Of a stretch of DNA of 64,000 nucleotides, positions 36,122 to 44,895 are shown one piece after another. The notes below the pieces were generated by a model that had not been told where the DNA came from, made no database searches, and saw only the letters and a list, made by a program, of their open reading frames with translations. Within the stretch, counting starts at the first letter, position 1. Each line of letters opens with the position of its first letter. The position numbers were made by a program, and so were the translations under genes. The DNA is from Neorhizobium galegae (lineage in GTDB: Bacteria; Pseudomonadota; Alphaproteobacteria; Rhizobiales; Rhizobiaceae), in the NCBI RefSeq assembly GCF_021391675.1, contig NZ_CP090095.1, positions 3,105,501 through 3,169,500 of the forward strand, read 5' to 3'.

Positions 36122-36152
36122 GCATCAATGTGAACGAATTTTGATGCTTTTC
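36122..36152. promoter_or_regulatory. Candidate LysR operator (distal) with the shared 12-mer
   Basis: GCATCAA-N12-TTGATGC (36122-36147) is a perfect 7-bp inverted repeat, and its right arm is the start of TTGATGCTTTTC (36141-36152), also found upstream of the creatininase gene. Confidence 0.5.
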
Positions 36153-36232
36153 AAAGAGCAACGCAACCGTACAAATGCTCATCATAAGCTGCTCTCACGA
36201 TGCCGCACGGTTTAACAGGGGAACAAAGCGAC

Positions 36233-37249
36233 ATGTCCAAATCCTTGATGATGAAGAGTTTTTTTGCTGCCGTCGGTCTTTCGGCGGTGGCCCTCGGCGC
36301 TCAGCCGGCCGCTGCCCTCGATGAAGTCTCCTACGGCACCAACTGGCTTGCCCAGGCCGAGCACGGAGGCTTCTACCAGGCCGTCGCCGATGGCACCTAT
36401 GAAAAGCGTGGCCTGAAGGTGAAGATAGTCCAGGGCGGCCCGAACGCCGCCAACCGCGCACTACTGATCGCCGGCAAGGTCGATTTCTACATGGGCGGCC
36501 CGCTCGGCGACATGGATGCCGTCAAGCAAGGCATTCCGCTGGTCAGCGTCGCCTCGATCTTCCAGAAGGACCCGCAGGTCCTGCTCGCCCATCCCGACGC
36601 GGGCGTCGAAAAGTTCGAGGACCTCGCCAAGATGAAGACCATCTTCATGGGCAAGGAAGGTTACACCACCTATTTCGAGTGGATGAAGAAGAACTTCAAA
36701 GGCTTCAAGGACGAACAGTTCAAGCCCTACACCTTCAACCCTGCCCCCTTCATCGCCGACAAGGCCTCCGCACAGCAGGGTTACCTGACCTCCGAACCCT
36801 ACGAGATCGGCAAGCAGGCCGGCTGGACGCCGAAAGTCTTCCTGATCGCCGATGCCGGTTACGGCCCCTATTCGACGATGATCACCACCACGCAGCCGAT
36901 GATAGACAAGAAGTCGGACGTCGTGCAGCGTTTCGTCGACGCCTCGATCGAGGGCTGGTACACTTATCTCTATGGTGACAACAAGGCCGGCAACGACCTG
37001 ATCAAGAAGGACAATCCGGAAATGACGGATGGCCAGATCGCCTATTCCATCGCCAAGATGAAGGAATACGGGATCGTCGTATCCGGCGACGCCGAGACCA
37101 AGGGCATCGGCTGCATCACCGACGAGCGCTACAAGAAGTTCTTCGAGTCGATGGTATCGATCGGTGTCCAGCCGGCCGACCTCGATTACAAGAAGGCCTA
37201 TTCGACCAAGTTCGTCTGCAAGGGCGTCGGCATGGCGCTGAAGAAATAG
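36233..37249 (+). CDS. NMT1/THI5-type ABC transporter substrate-binding protein
   Basis: 338 residues. The signal peptide (about 1-28) ends with AAA then LDE. The mature protein opens VSYGTNWLAQAEHGGFYQAVADGTYEKRGL and has GGPNAANRALLIAGKVDFYMGG and the Tyr-rich STMITTTQP. These are features of the periplasmic binding proteins for pyrimidine (hydroxymethylpyrimidine, ThiY-like), taurine and nitrate analogues. The substrate is unknown. I chose the ATG at 36233 with GGGGAA 9 bases upstream. It heads the operon with an 11-bp hairpin after its stop, which often raises the ratio of binding protein to membrane subunits. Confidence 0.88.
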   Translation: MSKSLMMKSFFAAVGLSAVALGAQPAAALDEVSYGTNWLAQAEHGGFYQAVADGTYEKRGLKVKIVQGGPNAANRALLIAGKVDFYMGGPLGDMDAVKQGIPLVSVASIFQKDPQVLLAHPDAGVEKFEDLAKMKTIFMGKEGYTTYFEWMKKNFKGFKDEQFKPYTFNPAPFIADKASAQQGYLTSEPYEIGKQAGWTPKVFLIADAGYGPYSTMITTTQPMIDKKSDVVQRFVDASIEGWYTYLYGDNKAGNDLIKKDNPEMTDGQIAYSIAKMKEYGIVVSGDAETKGIGCITDERYKKFFESMVSIGVQPADLDYKKAYSTKFVCKGVGMALKK

Positions 37250-37271
37250 TCTCGGAAGAGCGCAACGGTTC

Positions 37272-37310
37272 ATTCCCTCTTTGCTGTGCCTGTCACGGGA
37301 AAGAGGGAAT
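37272..37310 (+). repeat. Intercistronic hairpin after the binding-protein gene
   Basis: ATTCCCTCTTT (37272-37282) pairs perfectly with AAAGAGGGAAT (37300-37310), giving an 11-bp stem. No T-run follows, so it is more likely a 3' stabiliser or processing site than a terminator. Confidence 0.6.
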
Positions 37311-37344
37311 TGCCGCCCTGTCCCGACTAAGTTCAAGGCCCGCA

Positions 37345-38169
37345 ATGAGCATGTCCCAAGCCCCGTTGATACCCGCCCCCGGGGAGACACGCAGACGCCC
37401 GCTGGTCGTCATGCGCTCCGTCTCGAAAACATTCTCCAGCGGCACGCTGGCGCTCTCCGACATGTCGCTGACGGTCGAGGGGGGCGAATTCGTCAGTCTG
37501 CTCGGACCCTCCGGCTGCGGCAAATCGACGGCACTGCGCATCATTGCCGGCCTCGGCGACGTCTCGACCGGCACGATCGACTGGCCGAGTTCCCGCATCA
37601 ACTCCAAAGGCCTGCCGGAAGGCGACATTTCCTTCGTCTTCCAGGAGCCGACGCTGATGCCGTGGCAAACGGTGTTCGGCAACGTCTACCTGCCGCTGAA
37701 ACTGCGCGGCGTCTCCAAATCCGCCGCTCGCGACGAAATCATGAAGACGCTCGCGACTGTCGGCCTCCAGGACTTTGCCGACGCCTATCCGCGCGAACTT
37801 TCAGGCGGCATGAAGATGCGCGTCTCGATCGCCCGTGCGCTGGTCACCAAACCGAAGCTGCTCTTGATGGACGAGCCCTTCGCGGCGCTCGACGAAATCA
37901 CCCGCCAGAAACTCAACGACGACGTGCTGCGGCTGTGGCGCGAGACCGGCATCACGGTGATCTTCGTCACCCATTCCGTGTTCGAATCCGCTTACCTCTC
38001 CAACCGCATCGTGGTGATGAAGGCGCGTCCCGGCCGGGTGCATGCGGATTTCCCGCTGGTCACGAGCCTCGAGCGCGATGCCCGCTACCGCACCTCGGAA
38101 GAATACCGCCAGGCCTGCGAAAAGGTCTCGACCATGCTCATCGAAGCAATCGGCGGGGAGGAACATTGA
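37345..38169 (+). CDS. ABC transporter ATP-binding protein (nitrate/taurine/pyrimidine type)
   Basis: 274 residues. Walker A GPSGCGKST (about residues 53-61), Q-loop FQEPTLMPW, signature LSGGMKMRVSIARAL (about 152-166), Walker B LLLMDEPFAALD and a switch His in FVTHSVFES. Met-Pro-Trp after the Q-loop and the C-terminal SLERDARYRTSEEY are typical of the TauB/SsuB/ThiZ group. It energises uptake by the permease encoded downstream, which begins inside its stop (TGATG). The start is at 37345; a second ATG lies two codons later. Confidence 0.94.
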   Translation: MSMSQAPLIPAPGETRRRPLVVMRSVSKTFSSGTLALSDMSLTVEGGEFVSLLGPSGCGKSTALRIIAGLGDVSTGTIDWPSSRINSKGLPEGDISFVFQEPTLMPWQTVFGNVYLPLKLRGVSKSAARDEIMKTLATVGLQDFADAYPRELSGGMKMRVSIARALVTKPKLLLMDEPFAALDEITRQKLNDDVLRLWRETGITVIFVTHSVFESAYLSNRIVVMKARPGRVHADFPLVTSLERDARYRTSEEYRQACEKVSTMLIEAIGGEEH

Positions 38170-39008
38170 TGGCCGACACCGATACCGCCCTCGTGCCGCC
38201 GAAGCCGGGCTTCCTTAGCCGCAACCGCGATACGCTGCTGCGCACCCTCGTCCCGATCTGCGTGGTGATCTGCCTCGTCCTCCTCTGGCAGTTCATCATC
38301 ACCGTCAACAGCATCCCTCAATACATCCTGCCGGGCCCGCTGGCGGTCGCGAACTCGCTCTACAACGACTGGGGCACGCTCTCGCCCGCTCTCTGGGTGA
38401 CGACGCAGATCACTATGCAGGCGCTCGCGCTGGCGCTGATCGGCGGCGTTGGCATCGCCGTTTTTCTCATCCAGTCGAAATGGATCGAGACCGCCTTCTA
38501 TCCGATCACGGTCATCCTGCAGGTGACGCCAATCGTGGCGATCGCGCCGCTGATCCTCATCTATGCGCCGACGACCCAGGTGGCGCTTTTGATCTGCGCC
38601 TTCCTCGTCGCCTTCTTCCCGATCCTGTCGAACATGGTCCAGGGCCTGAAGAGCGTCGATCACAACCTGCTCAACCTCTTCGATCTCTACGGTGCCTCGC
38701 GCTGGCAGACGCTGCTCTACCTGAAACTCCCCTCCTCGCTCCCCTATTTCATGACGGGCCTGAGGATCGGCGGCGGCCTGGCGCTGATCGCGGCGGTCGT
38801 TGCGGAGTTCGCGGCAGGCTCGGCCGGCGCAGGTTCCGGCCTTGCGTTCCGGCTGCTCGAATCCCAGTATCGCCTCAACATTCCGCGCCTGTTTGCGGCA
38901 CTGATCCTGCTGTCCTTGCTCGGCGTGGTGATTTTTGCGATCACCTCCTTCATCTCGTGGTTTTTCCTGCATCGCTGGCATGAAAGCAGCCTGAAAAGAG
39001 AAAACTGA
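38169..39008 (+). CDS. ABC transporter permease (nitrate/taurine/pyrimidine type)
   Basis: 279 residues with six predicted helices. The N-terminal stretch IPQYILPGPLAVANSLYNDW is the family mark (P-P.V). The cytoplasmic EAA loop LLNLFDLYGASRWQTLLYLKLPSSLPYFMTGLR binds the ATPase. It forms the membrane channel of the importer. It overlaps the genes on both sides by one base (TGATG), so the ATPase, permease and amidohydrolase are translated together. Confidence 0.93.
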   Translation: MADTDTALVPPKPGFLSRNRDTLLRTLVPICVVICLVLLWQFIITVNSIPQYILPGPLAVANSLYNDWGTLSPALWVTTQITMQALALALIGGVGIAVFLIQSKWIETAFYPITVILQVTPIVAIAPLILIYAPTTQVALLICAFLVAFFPILSNMVQGLKSVDHNLLNLFDLYGASRWQTLLYLKLPSSLPYFMTGLRIGGGLALIAAVVAEFAAGSAGAGSGLAFRLLESQYRLNIPRLFAALILLSLLGVVIFAITSFISWFFLHRWHESSLKREN

Positions 39009-40318
39009 TGACTGCCTTCATGACGCTTCCCGACGCCCGCCGTTTCGCGCTCACCGATGCGACGCTGCCGGCCGTCCTCGTCAAGGGCCTGCCGGCTGTC
39101 GCGAAGGACGGCCTCATGGAAGCCGATCTCGTCATCGCGGACGGCAAGATCGAGGCTATCCTGCCGAAAGGCTCGGCGCCCGCCGATCTGACGATTGCGG
39201 ATATGCGCGGCGGCATGGTCTGGCCTTGTTTCGCCGACATGCATACGCATCTCGACAAGGGACATTTCTGGGACCGCCGCCCCAACCCGGACGGCACGTT
39301 CGAGGGCGCGCTGATGAACGTGCGCGAAGACCGGATCGCCAATTGGTCGGCCGTGGACATCCGCGCCCGCTTCGAATTCTCACTGAAAAGTGCCTACGCC
39401 CACGGCACAAAGCTGATCCGCACCCATCTCGATAGTATTCCGCCGCAGCCGGATATCTCCTTTCCGTTGTTCGACGAGCTTCGCGCCGAATGGAAGGACA
39501 GGATCGCGCTGCAGGCGGTCGCCCTGCTGCCGTTGGAATGCGTGCTCGACGAAAGCGTCTTTGGCGGCATCGTCGCGACGGCGAAGCGTTATGGCGGACT
39601 GCTCGGCGGCGCCACCCGCATCCTGCCGGATTTCGAACGGATCCTCGACACGCTCTTCCAGGCGGCCGCCGACAACGGCCTCGACATCGACCTGCATGTG
39701 GACGAGACGGAAGACAAGCAGGTCCTGACCCTCGAAGCCATCGCCGAGGCAAAACTCCGCAACCGTTTCGAAGGCTCGGTGACCGTCGGCCATTGCTGTT
39801 CGCTCGCAAGGCAGGACGACGAGACCGCAGGCCGTGTCATCGACAAGGTGGCCAAGGCCAACATCTCGGTCGTGTCGCTGCCGATGTGCAACATGTACCT
39901 TCAGGACCGCCATGCCGGCCGCACGCCGCGCTGGCGCGGCGTCACGCTGTTCCACGAGCTGACAGCCGCCGGCGTGAAAACCGCCGTCTCCTCCGACAAT
40001 ACCCGCGATCCGTTCTACGCCTATGGCGACATGGATCCGGTCGAGGTTTTCCGCGAGGCGGTCCGCATCCTGCATCTCGACCACCCGCTCGACACATCCG
40101 CCCGCGTCGTCACCTCGACGCCCGCCGAAATCCTTGGACGACCGGATATCGGGGTTATTGCCGAAGGCGCCCCCGCCGACCTCGTGCTGTTCAGCGCGCG
40201 CCGCTGGAGCGAATTCCTTTCCCGTCCGCAGGCCGACCGCATCGTGATGCGGAATGGCATGGGCATCGACCGTCGCCTGCCGGATTACCGTGACCTGGAC
40301 CCGATTTTGGACAAGTGA
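39008..40318 (+). CDS. Cytosine deaminase-like amidohydrolase
   Basis: 436 residues. The beta-barrel metal site is visible: HTHLDKGHFWDR (His79, His81, with the Lys typical of CodA relatives), DLHVDETED, VGHCCSLA and SSDNTRDPFYAYGDMDPVEVFR, the last being diagnostic of the CodA group. It hydrolyses an amine or amide group on a ring such as a pyrimidine, creatinine or hydantoin-type compound; the substrate is not determined. The C-terminus returns to the composite beta-sandwich (PADLVLFSARRWSEF). It starts within the permease stop, so uptake and hydrolysis are coupled. Confidence 0.9.
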   Translation: MTAFMTLPDARRFALTDATLPAVLVKGLPAVAKDGLMEADLVIADGKIEAILPKGSAPADLTIADMRGGMVWPCFADMHTHLDKGHFWDRRPNPDGTFEGALMNVREDRIANWSAVDIRARFEFSLKSAYAHGTKLIRTHLDSIPPQPDISFPLFDELRAEWKDRIALQAVALLPLECVLDESVFGGIVATAKRYGGLLGGATRILPDFERILDTLFQAAADNGLDIDLHVDETEDKQVLTLEAIAEAKLRNRFEGSVTVGHCCSLARQDDETAGRVIDKVAKANISVVSLPMCNMYLQDRHAGRTPRWRGVTLFHELTAAGVKTAVSSDNTRDPFYAYGDMDPVEVFREAVRILHLDHPLDTSARVVTSTPAEILGRPDIGVIAEGAPADLVLFSARRWSEFLSRPQADRIVMRNGMGIDRRLPDYRDLDPILDK

Positions 40319-40320
40319 AC

Positions 40321-41727
40321 ATGCCGGACTACGCACAGATCAAGAAAGAACTCGAAGGCCTCGCACTTGAGGACAATCCGGCGCTGGTGCGCCAGAAGAG
40401 CCGCGATTTCTACTGGTACTCGCCGATCCTCAAGGAAGAACTCGAGAACGTCACCGCCGATCTCGTCGTCTCGCCGAAAAGCGAGGAAGAGGTGATCCGG
40501 GTGCTGAAGGTCGCCTACGCCCATGGCGTGCCGGTGACGCCGCGCGGTGCCGGCACCGGCAATTACGGCCAGGCCATGCCGCTCTCGGGCGGCATCGTGC
40601 TCAACCTCATCCACATGAACAAGGTCAAGGAAATCCATCCGGGCCGCGTCATCGCCGAACCCGGCATCGTGATTGCCGAACTCGACCGCCAGACCAGGGC
40701 GCATTCCGGCCAGGAGCTGCGCTTCCACCCCTCCACCGCCCAGACGGCGACGATCGGCGGCTTTGTCGCCGGTGGTTCCGGCGGTGTCGGCTCGATCCAC
40801 TGGGGCGGTCTGCGCGACCTGGGCAATATCCTGCGCCTGCGCGTCGTTACCATGGAGGCCGAACCGCGCGTGCTCGACCTGACGGCCTGGGACCTGCAGA
40901 AAGTCACCCACGCCTACGGCACCAACGGCATCATCGTCGAGGTCGAGATGCCGCTGGCCCCCGCCTATGACTGGGTGGACGTGCTGGTCGGTTACGACGA
41001 CTTCATGGATGCGGTGCGCTTCGGCGATGCGCTGGCCCACAAGAACGGCCTGCTGATCAAGGAAATCGCCCCGATCGCGGCGCCGATCCCCTACGACTAT
41101 TTCCCGCGCCACAAGCCGTTCCTGCGCGACCGCAACCAGTCGATCGTCGTGCTGATGATCGCGCCGCATTCGATGGACGCCTTCACCGCCTTTGCCGAAC
41201 GCCAGAAGGGCGAGATCCTGTTCCGCTCCGACAAGGTCGAGAGCATGAAGGGCATCCCGCATGCCTATGAACTCGCCTGGAACCACACGACGCTGCGCGC
41301 CCTGAAAGTCGATCCCGGGTTCACTTATCTTCAGGTCCAGTATCCGGGGCCGGACCACGTCGCCAAGGTCGAGAAGATGACAAAACTGTTCGGCGACGAG
41401 GTGCCGGGCCATCTCGAATTCATCAAGTTCGACGGCCGCATGCAATGCTCCGGCCTGCCGCTGGTACGCTATACGACCAGGGAGCGGCTGGAGGAGATCA
41501 TGCAGATCCACCGCGACAACGGCTGCCCGATCTTCAACCCGCACCGCTACACTCTGGAAGAAGGCGGCATGAAACAGACGGACACCGTCCAGCTCGCCTT
41601 CAAGAAGGAGACCGATCCGAAGGGCCTGCTCAATCCCGGCAAGATGATCGCCTGGGACAATCCCGATTTCGATTTCTCGGCCGGCAAGAACTACCTCTTT
41701 CCGGGCCTTGCCGCAGCAGGTGGCTGA
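40321..41727 (+). CDS. FAD-linked oxidase (glycolate oxidase GlcD-type, VAO fold)
   Basis: 468 residues. The FAD-binding PCMH domain (about 35-220) has VTPRGAGTGNYGQAMPLSGGIVL and then IGGFVAGGSGGVGSIHWG, and lacks a His at the usual covalent-FAD position. The C-terminal substrate-binding part ends GCPIFNPHRYTLEEGGMKQTD followed by DPKGLLNPGKMI. This group oxidises hydroxy-acids or ring C-N bonds. I chose the ATG at 40321; a GTG at 40315 overlaps the upstream stop and is also possible. It is between the amidohydrolase and a quinone-reductase gene, suggesting an oxidative step after deamination (inference). Confidence 0.85.
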   Translation: MPDYAQIKKELEGLALEDNPALVRQKSRDFYWYSPILKEELENVTADLVVSPKSEEEVIRVLKVAYAHGVPVTPRGAGTGNYGQAMPLSGGIVLNLIHMNKVKEIHPGRVIAEPGIVIAELDRQTRAHSGQELRFHPSTAQTATIGGFVAGGSGGVGSIHWGGLRDLGNILRLRVVTMEAEPRVLDLTAWDLQKVTHAYGTNGIIVEVEMPLAPAYDWVDVLVGYDDFMDAVRFGDALAHKNGLLIKEIAPIAAPIPYDYFPRHKPFLRDRNQSIVVLMIAPHSMDAFTAFAERQKGEILFRSDKVESMKGIPHAYELAWNHTTLRALKVDPGFTYLQVQYPGPDHVAKVEKMTKLFGDEVPGHLEFIKFDGRMQCSGLPLVRYTTRERLEEIMQIHRDNGCPIFNPHRYTLEEGGMKQTDTVQLAFKKETDPKGLLNPGKMIAWDNPDFDFSAGKNYLFPGLAAAGG

Positions 41728-42305
41728 TGCGGGTCCTGCTCATCCATTCGCATCCGGTCGAGGAAAGTTATGGCGCAGCGCTGCACAGGCAGGCGCGTGA
41801 AAGTCTATTGAAGGCCGGGCATGAGGTGGATGACTGCAACCTCTATGCCGAAGGTTTCGATCCGGTCATGTCGCGCCATGACCGGATGACCTATCACGAC
41901 TACCCCAATAACCTGTCGCTGGTGAAACCCTATGTCGACCGGCTGCAGGCGGCGGAAGGGCTGGTGATTGTCACGCCGGTCTGGAATTTCGGCTGGCCGG
42001 CCATGCTGAAGGGTTATTTCGACCGCGTCTGGCTGCCGGGCATCACCTTCGAGCTGAAGGACGGCAAGCTGACGCGAAAACTGCATATCGACAAGGTGGC
42101 GGTGGTCACCACCTATGGCGCCACCCGCTGGCGCGCCTTCCTTGCCGGCGACCCGCCGAGAAAACTGTCGAAACGCGTGCTGCGGGTACAGACCAACCCG
42201 GCCCGGCCGGTGGCGTTTCTGGCCCATTACGACATGAACAACTGCACGCCGCAGACGCGCGCTGCCTTCCTCGATAAAGTCCGGCGCGAGATGGAACGGT
42301 TCTAG
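41727..42305 (+). CDS. NAD(P)H:quinone oxidoreductase-like flavodoxin-fold protein
   Basis: 192 residues. The flavodoxin-like N-terminus (VLLIHSHPVEESYGAALHRQARESL) binds FMN or FAD. The active-site region VTPVWNFGWPAMLKGYFDRVWLPGITFELKDGKL is the KefF/NQO1 family pattern. It reduces quinones or aromatic compounds with NAD(P)H. The start overlaps the stop of the FAD oxidase gene by one base (TGATG). It is the last gene of the operon and overlaps the convergent acetyltransferase by 4 bases. Confidence 0.88.
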   Translation: MRVLLIHSHPVEESYGAALHRQARESLLKAGHEVDDCNLYAEGFDPVMSRHDRMTYHDYPNNLSLVKPYVDRLQAAEGLVIVTPVWNFGWPAMLKGYFDRVWLPGITFELKDGKLTRKLHIDKVAVVTTYGATRWRAFLAGDPPRKLSKRVLRVQTNPARPVAFLAHYDMNNCTPQTRAAFLDKVRREMERF

Positions 42306-42916
42306 CTTTCCATCGCACGGCGGCGCATCGACAGAAGAGCCGCCGCCTCCACCATTGCCACTCGCGTGGCGGCGCCCGGGCCGTCGGCGTCCGATGCATC
42401 GGACTCGGAGATGAACAGAAACCGATCCACTTCCGCCCCAGCCGCCGTCACCGTCCGATAGGTTTCCCATCGCTGATGAATCTTCGCCGCAACCCGGAGC
42501 GACGGAATGTTTTCCGGACTGACGATCGAGACGATTCGCTCGAAACCGAGAGTGCCGAGACCAAAATCACGGCAGGCGGCCGCTGCCTCGGCGGCATAAC
42601 CACGGCCGAGCCATTCGCGCCGGAGATGATAGCCTATCTCCGGCTCCAAGCCCTTGAGCGTCGGCTGAAGCGTAACGCCGCAATCACCGATAAGCTCACC
42701 GGTCGCCTTCTCGACGACACCCCACAGGCCGAAACCGTTTTCCTCATAGCTCCGGAAGGCAAGCTTTTCGAACCAGGCTTCGGTCTCTTCAAAGCTCTTG
42801 GCGCGCGGATAGAAGCGCATGCTCTCGGCATCGCCGAAGATGCGAAATAAAATCAGCAGATCAGCTTTGGTGATCTCCCTTAAAGTCAGCCCTTCCGTCT
42901 CAAGAACCTCACGCAT
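42302..42916 (-). CDS. RimJ-like GNAT acetyltransferase
   Basis: 204 residues. The opening LETEGLTLREITKADLLILFRIF and the middle GECL-type GECGVTLQP equivalent (ELIGDCGVTLQPTLKG) followed by EIGYHLRREWLGRGYAAEAAAACRDFG are the acetyl-CoA binding core. FERIVSIVSPENIPSLRVAAKI is the final beta-bulge segment. The usual substrates are protein N-termini or small amines; the exact one is unknown. The tail after about residue 170 (Ala/Asp/Gly-rich) has no counterpart in shorter relatives. Confidence 0.87.
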   Translation of the reverse strand: MREVLETEGLTLREITKADLLILFRIFGDAESMRFYPRAKSFEETEAWFEKLAFRSYEENGFGLWGVVEKATGELIGDCGVTLQPTLKGLEPEIGYHLRREWLGRGYAAEAAAACRDFGLGTLGFERIVSIVSPENIPSLRVAAKIHQRWETYRTVTAAGAEVDRFLFISESDASDADGPGAATRVAMVEAAALLSMRRRAMES

Positions 42917-43023
42917 CCCAAGCCCTCAATCATCGCCAAATCGCCCCGCCACTCTTTACTTGAACACGCTTTTTTGCGCTATTTTCCCCATAGCGAATCT
43001 TGATGCTCGGGGGCAGACAGACG

Positions 43024-44226
43024 ATGACGAACCAGGTTTCACCACTCGCCAGTATCCTGCGCCCTTTGCATCCCCGGGATCCGGAGGAACACCACCGTGC
43101 CGCCACCCCGCTCGAACTGCTGTTCGATCTGGTGTCGGTGATCGCGATCGCTTCCGCGGCCGGCGGGCTGCACCATGCGATCGCGGAGAATCATGCAGGC
43201 CAAGGTGTCGTCACCTTTCTGATCGCTTTTTTTTGCATCTGGTGGGCCTGGATGAACTTCACCTGGTTCTCATCCGCCTATGACAATGACGACGTCGTCT
43301 ATCGGCTTTTGACGATGATCCTGATGGGCGGATCGCTGACCATGGCAGCCGGCATCCAGTTCCTTTTTACGGCGGCTCCGGATCTGACCATGGTCGTTTT
43401 TGGCTATGTCGTCATGCGTCTCGCCATGGTGCTGCTCTGGCTGCGCGCCGCCTACCATGATCCCGCCCGCCGCAGGACGAACGTCGCTTATGCCGTCGGT
43501 ATCTTCCTGGTGCAAATCTACTGGGTGGTCTACGTGATGACGCAGTCGGTATCGACCGGCTTCGGCCTGGCGCTGTGGGTCTTGGGCGCCTTGCTTGAAC
43601 TCGCCGTCCCGGCAATTGCCGAGCCGCTCAGCGGCAACACGCCCTGGCATCGACACCACATCATGGAACGCTACGGCCTGCTCAATATCATCGTGCTCGG
43701 CGAAACCCTGCTTGCCGGCTCCATCGCGCTGCGACAGTTTGCCGGCGAATTCAACCTCATGCTCGTCCATACCGCACTTTCGGCACTGATCATCGTCTTT
43801 GCGCTCTGGTGGGCTTATTTCTCCCGGCAGGAACACCTTGGCAGCCATAGGCTCAGCCGCGCATTGCAATGGGGCTATGGCCACTTCTTCATCTTCGCGT
43901 CCGGAGCAGCAGTCGGCGCCGGCTTTGCCGCGCTCGTCGACATCATCACCCACCATGCGGAGGTACCGCTGATCGTCGGCGACTATGCGGTGGCGATCCC
44001 GGTCGCTATCTATTTCGCAAGCCTGTGGTTCGTGCGCGACCGTTTCGCCTGCACCGGCTTCTCCAGGTATGCGCTTCTTATCTTCGGCCTGCTTGGCCTT
44101 GTCGTGCCGGCAATCGGGCTCGGCCTCGAAGGCATTGCAGCCACGACTGCGCTCGGCGTCATCGTACGAAACCTGTTTGCCGGGGGCGCTTATTTAGCGT
44201 CACCGACATCTCATCCCGACCATTAA
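43024..44226 (+). CDS. Low temperature requirement protein A family (LtrA)
   Basis: 400-residue polytopic membrane protein with about ten helices. The N-terminal block RAATPLELLFDLVSVIAIASAAGGLHHAI and then WWAWMNFTWFSSAYDNDDVVYRLLTM are the LtrA signature. Later markers are RHHIMERYGLLNIIVLGETL. LtrA was named in Listeria for growth at low temperature; its molecular role is not known. I chose the ATG at 43024, with GGGGG at a good distance upstream, over a TTG at 43000. It is flanked by unrelated genes. Confidence 0.88.
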   Translation: MTNQVSPLASILRPLHPRDPEEHHRAATPLELLFDLVSVIAIASAAGGLHHAIAENHAGQGVVTFLIAFFCIWWAWMNFTWFSSAYDNDDVVYRLLTMILMGGSLTMAAGIQFLFTAAPDLTMVVFGYVVMRLAMVLLWLRAAYHDPARRRTNVAYAVGIFLVQIYWVVYVMTQSVSTGFGLALWVLGALLELAVPAIAEPLSGNTPWHRHHIMERYGLLNIIVLGETLLAGSIALRQFAGEFNLMLVHTALSALIIVFALWWAYFSRQEHLGSHRLSRALQWGYGHFFIFASGAAVGAGFAALVDIITHHAEVPLIVGDYAVAIPVAIYFASLWFVRDRFACTGFSRYALLIFGLLGLVVPAIGLGLEGIAATTALGVIVRNLFAGGAYLASPTSHPDH

Positions 44227-44280
44227 ACTTTTCCTTAAATTTTACCGGTTATTAATCTCTGGAAACCGAGAGATTAAGCG

Positions 44281-44856
44281 ATGCGTACTGCGTTTTTCAT
44301 CGCCCTCCTGACGCTGTCCCTGTCTGCCTGCGCCTCTGCGCCGAGCAGGGTCACCAATGCCTGCGCGATCTTCGAGCAGCGCGACGGGCTGTTCAACAAC
44401 TGGGCGCGTGACGCCAAGAAGGCGGAGCGGGAATTCGGCGTGCCGGTGCCGATCCTGATGGCGACGATCTATGTGGAATCGGGCTTCCAGCCCTATGCCC
44501 GGCCGCCGCGCACCAAACTGCTCGGCTTCATCCCGTGGACGCGCGTCTCGACGGCCTACGGCTACGCCCAGGCGCTCGACGGTACCTGGCTGAGCTACAA
44601 GAAGGATACCGGCCGCTGGAGCGCCAGCCGCACCGATTTCGGCGATGCCGTCCATTTCGTCGGCTGGTATCACAACCAGAGCCATCTCAAGAACGGCATC
44701 CCGCTCGCCGACAGCTACAACCTCTACCTCGCCTACTACACCGGCCAAGCCGGCTATGCGCGCGGCCAGTTCGGCAACGGCGTCAAGCAGACCGCGCAGA
44801 AATCCGCCGGCATGGCCGCCAAATACGAAGCCCAGCTCAGAAGCTGCGGTTATTGA
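44281..44856 (+). CDS. Outer-membrane lipoprotein with a lysozyme-like (SLT) domain
   Basis: 191 residues. The signal peptide is followed by a lipobox (LSLSAC, Cys at residue 17). The mature domain has NWARDAKKAEREFGVPVPILMATIYVESGFQP with the catalytic Glu in VESGF, then GYAQALDGTWLSY and DSYNLYLAYYTGQAGY. This is the SLT-type (lytic transglycosylase) fold with a variant GYGYAQAL in place of GLMQ. It would cleave peptidoglycan glycan strands in the periplasm. No endolysin or secretion operon is adjacent. Confidence 0.83.
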   Translation: MRTAFFIALLTLSLSACASAPSRVTNACAIFEQRDGLFNNWARDAKKAEREFGVPVPILMATIYVESGFQPYARPPRTKLLGFIPWTRVSTAYGYAQALDGTWLSYKKDTGRWSASRTDFGDAVHFVGWYHNQSHLKNGIPLADSYNLYLAYYTGQAGYARGQFGNGVKQTAQKSAGMAAKYEAQLRSCGY

Positions 44857-44895
44857 TGAAGCGGCGCCGGTTGTCAGCGCCGCCAGCTTCTCGGA

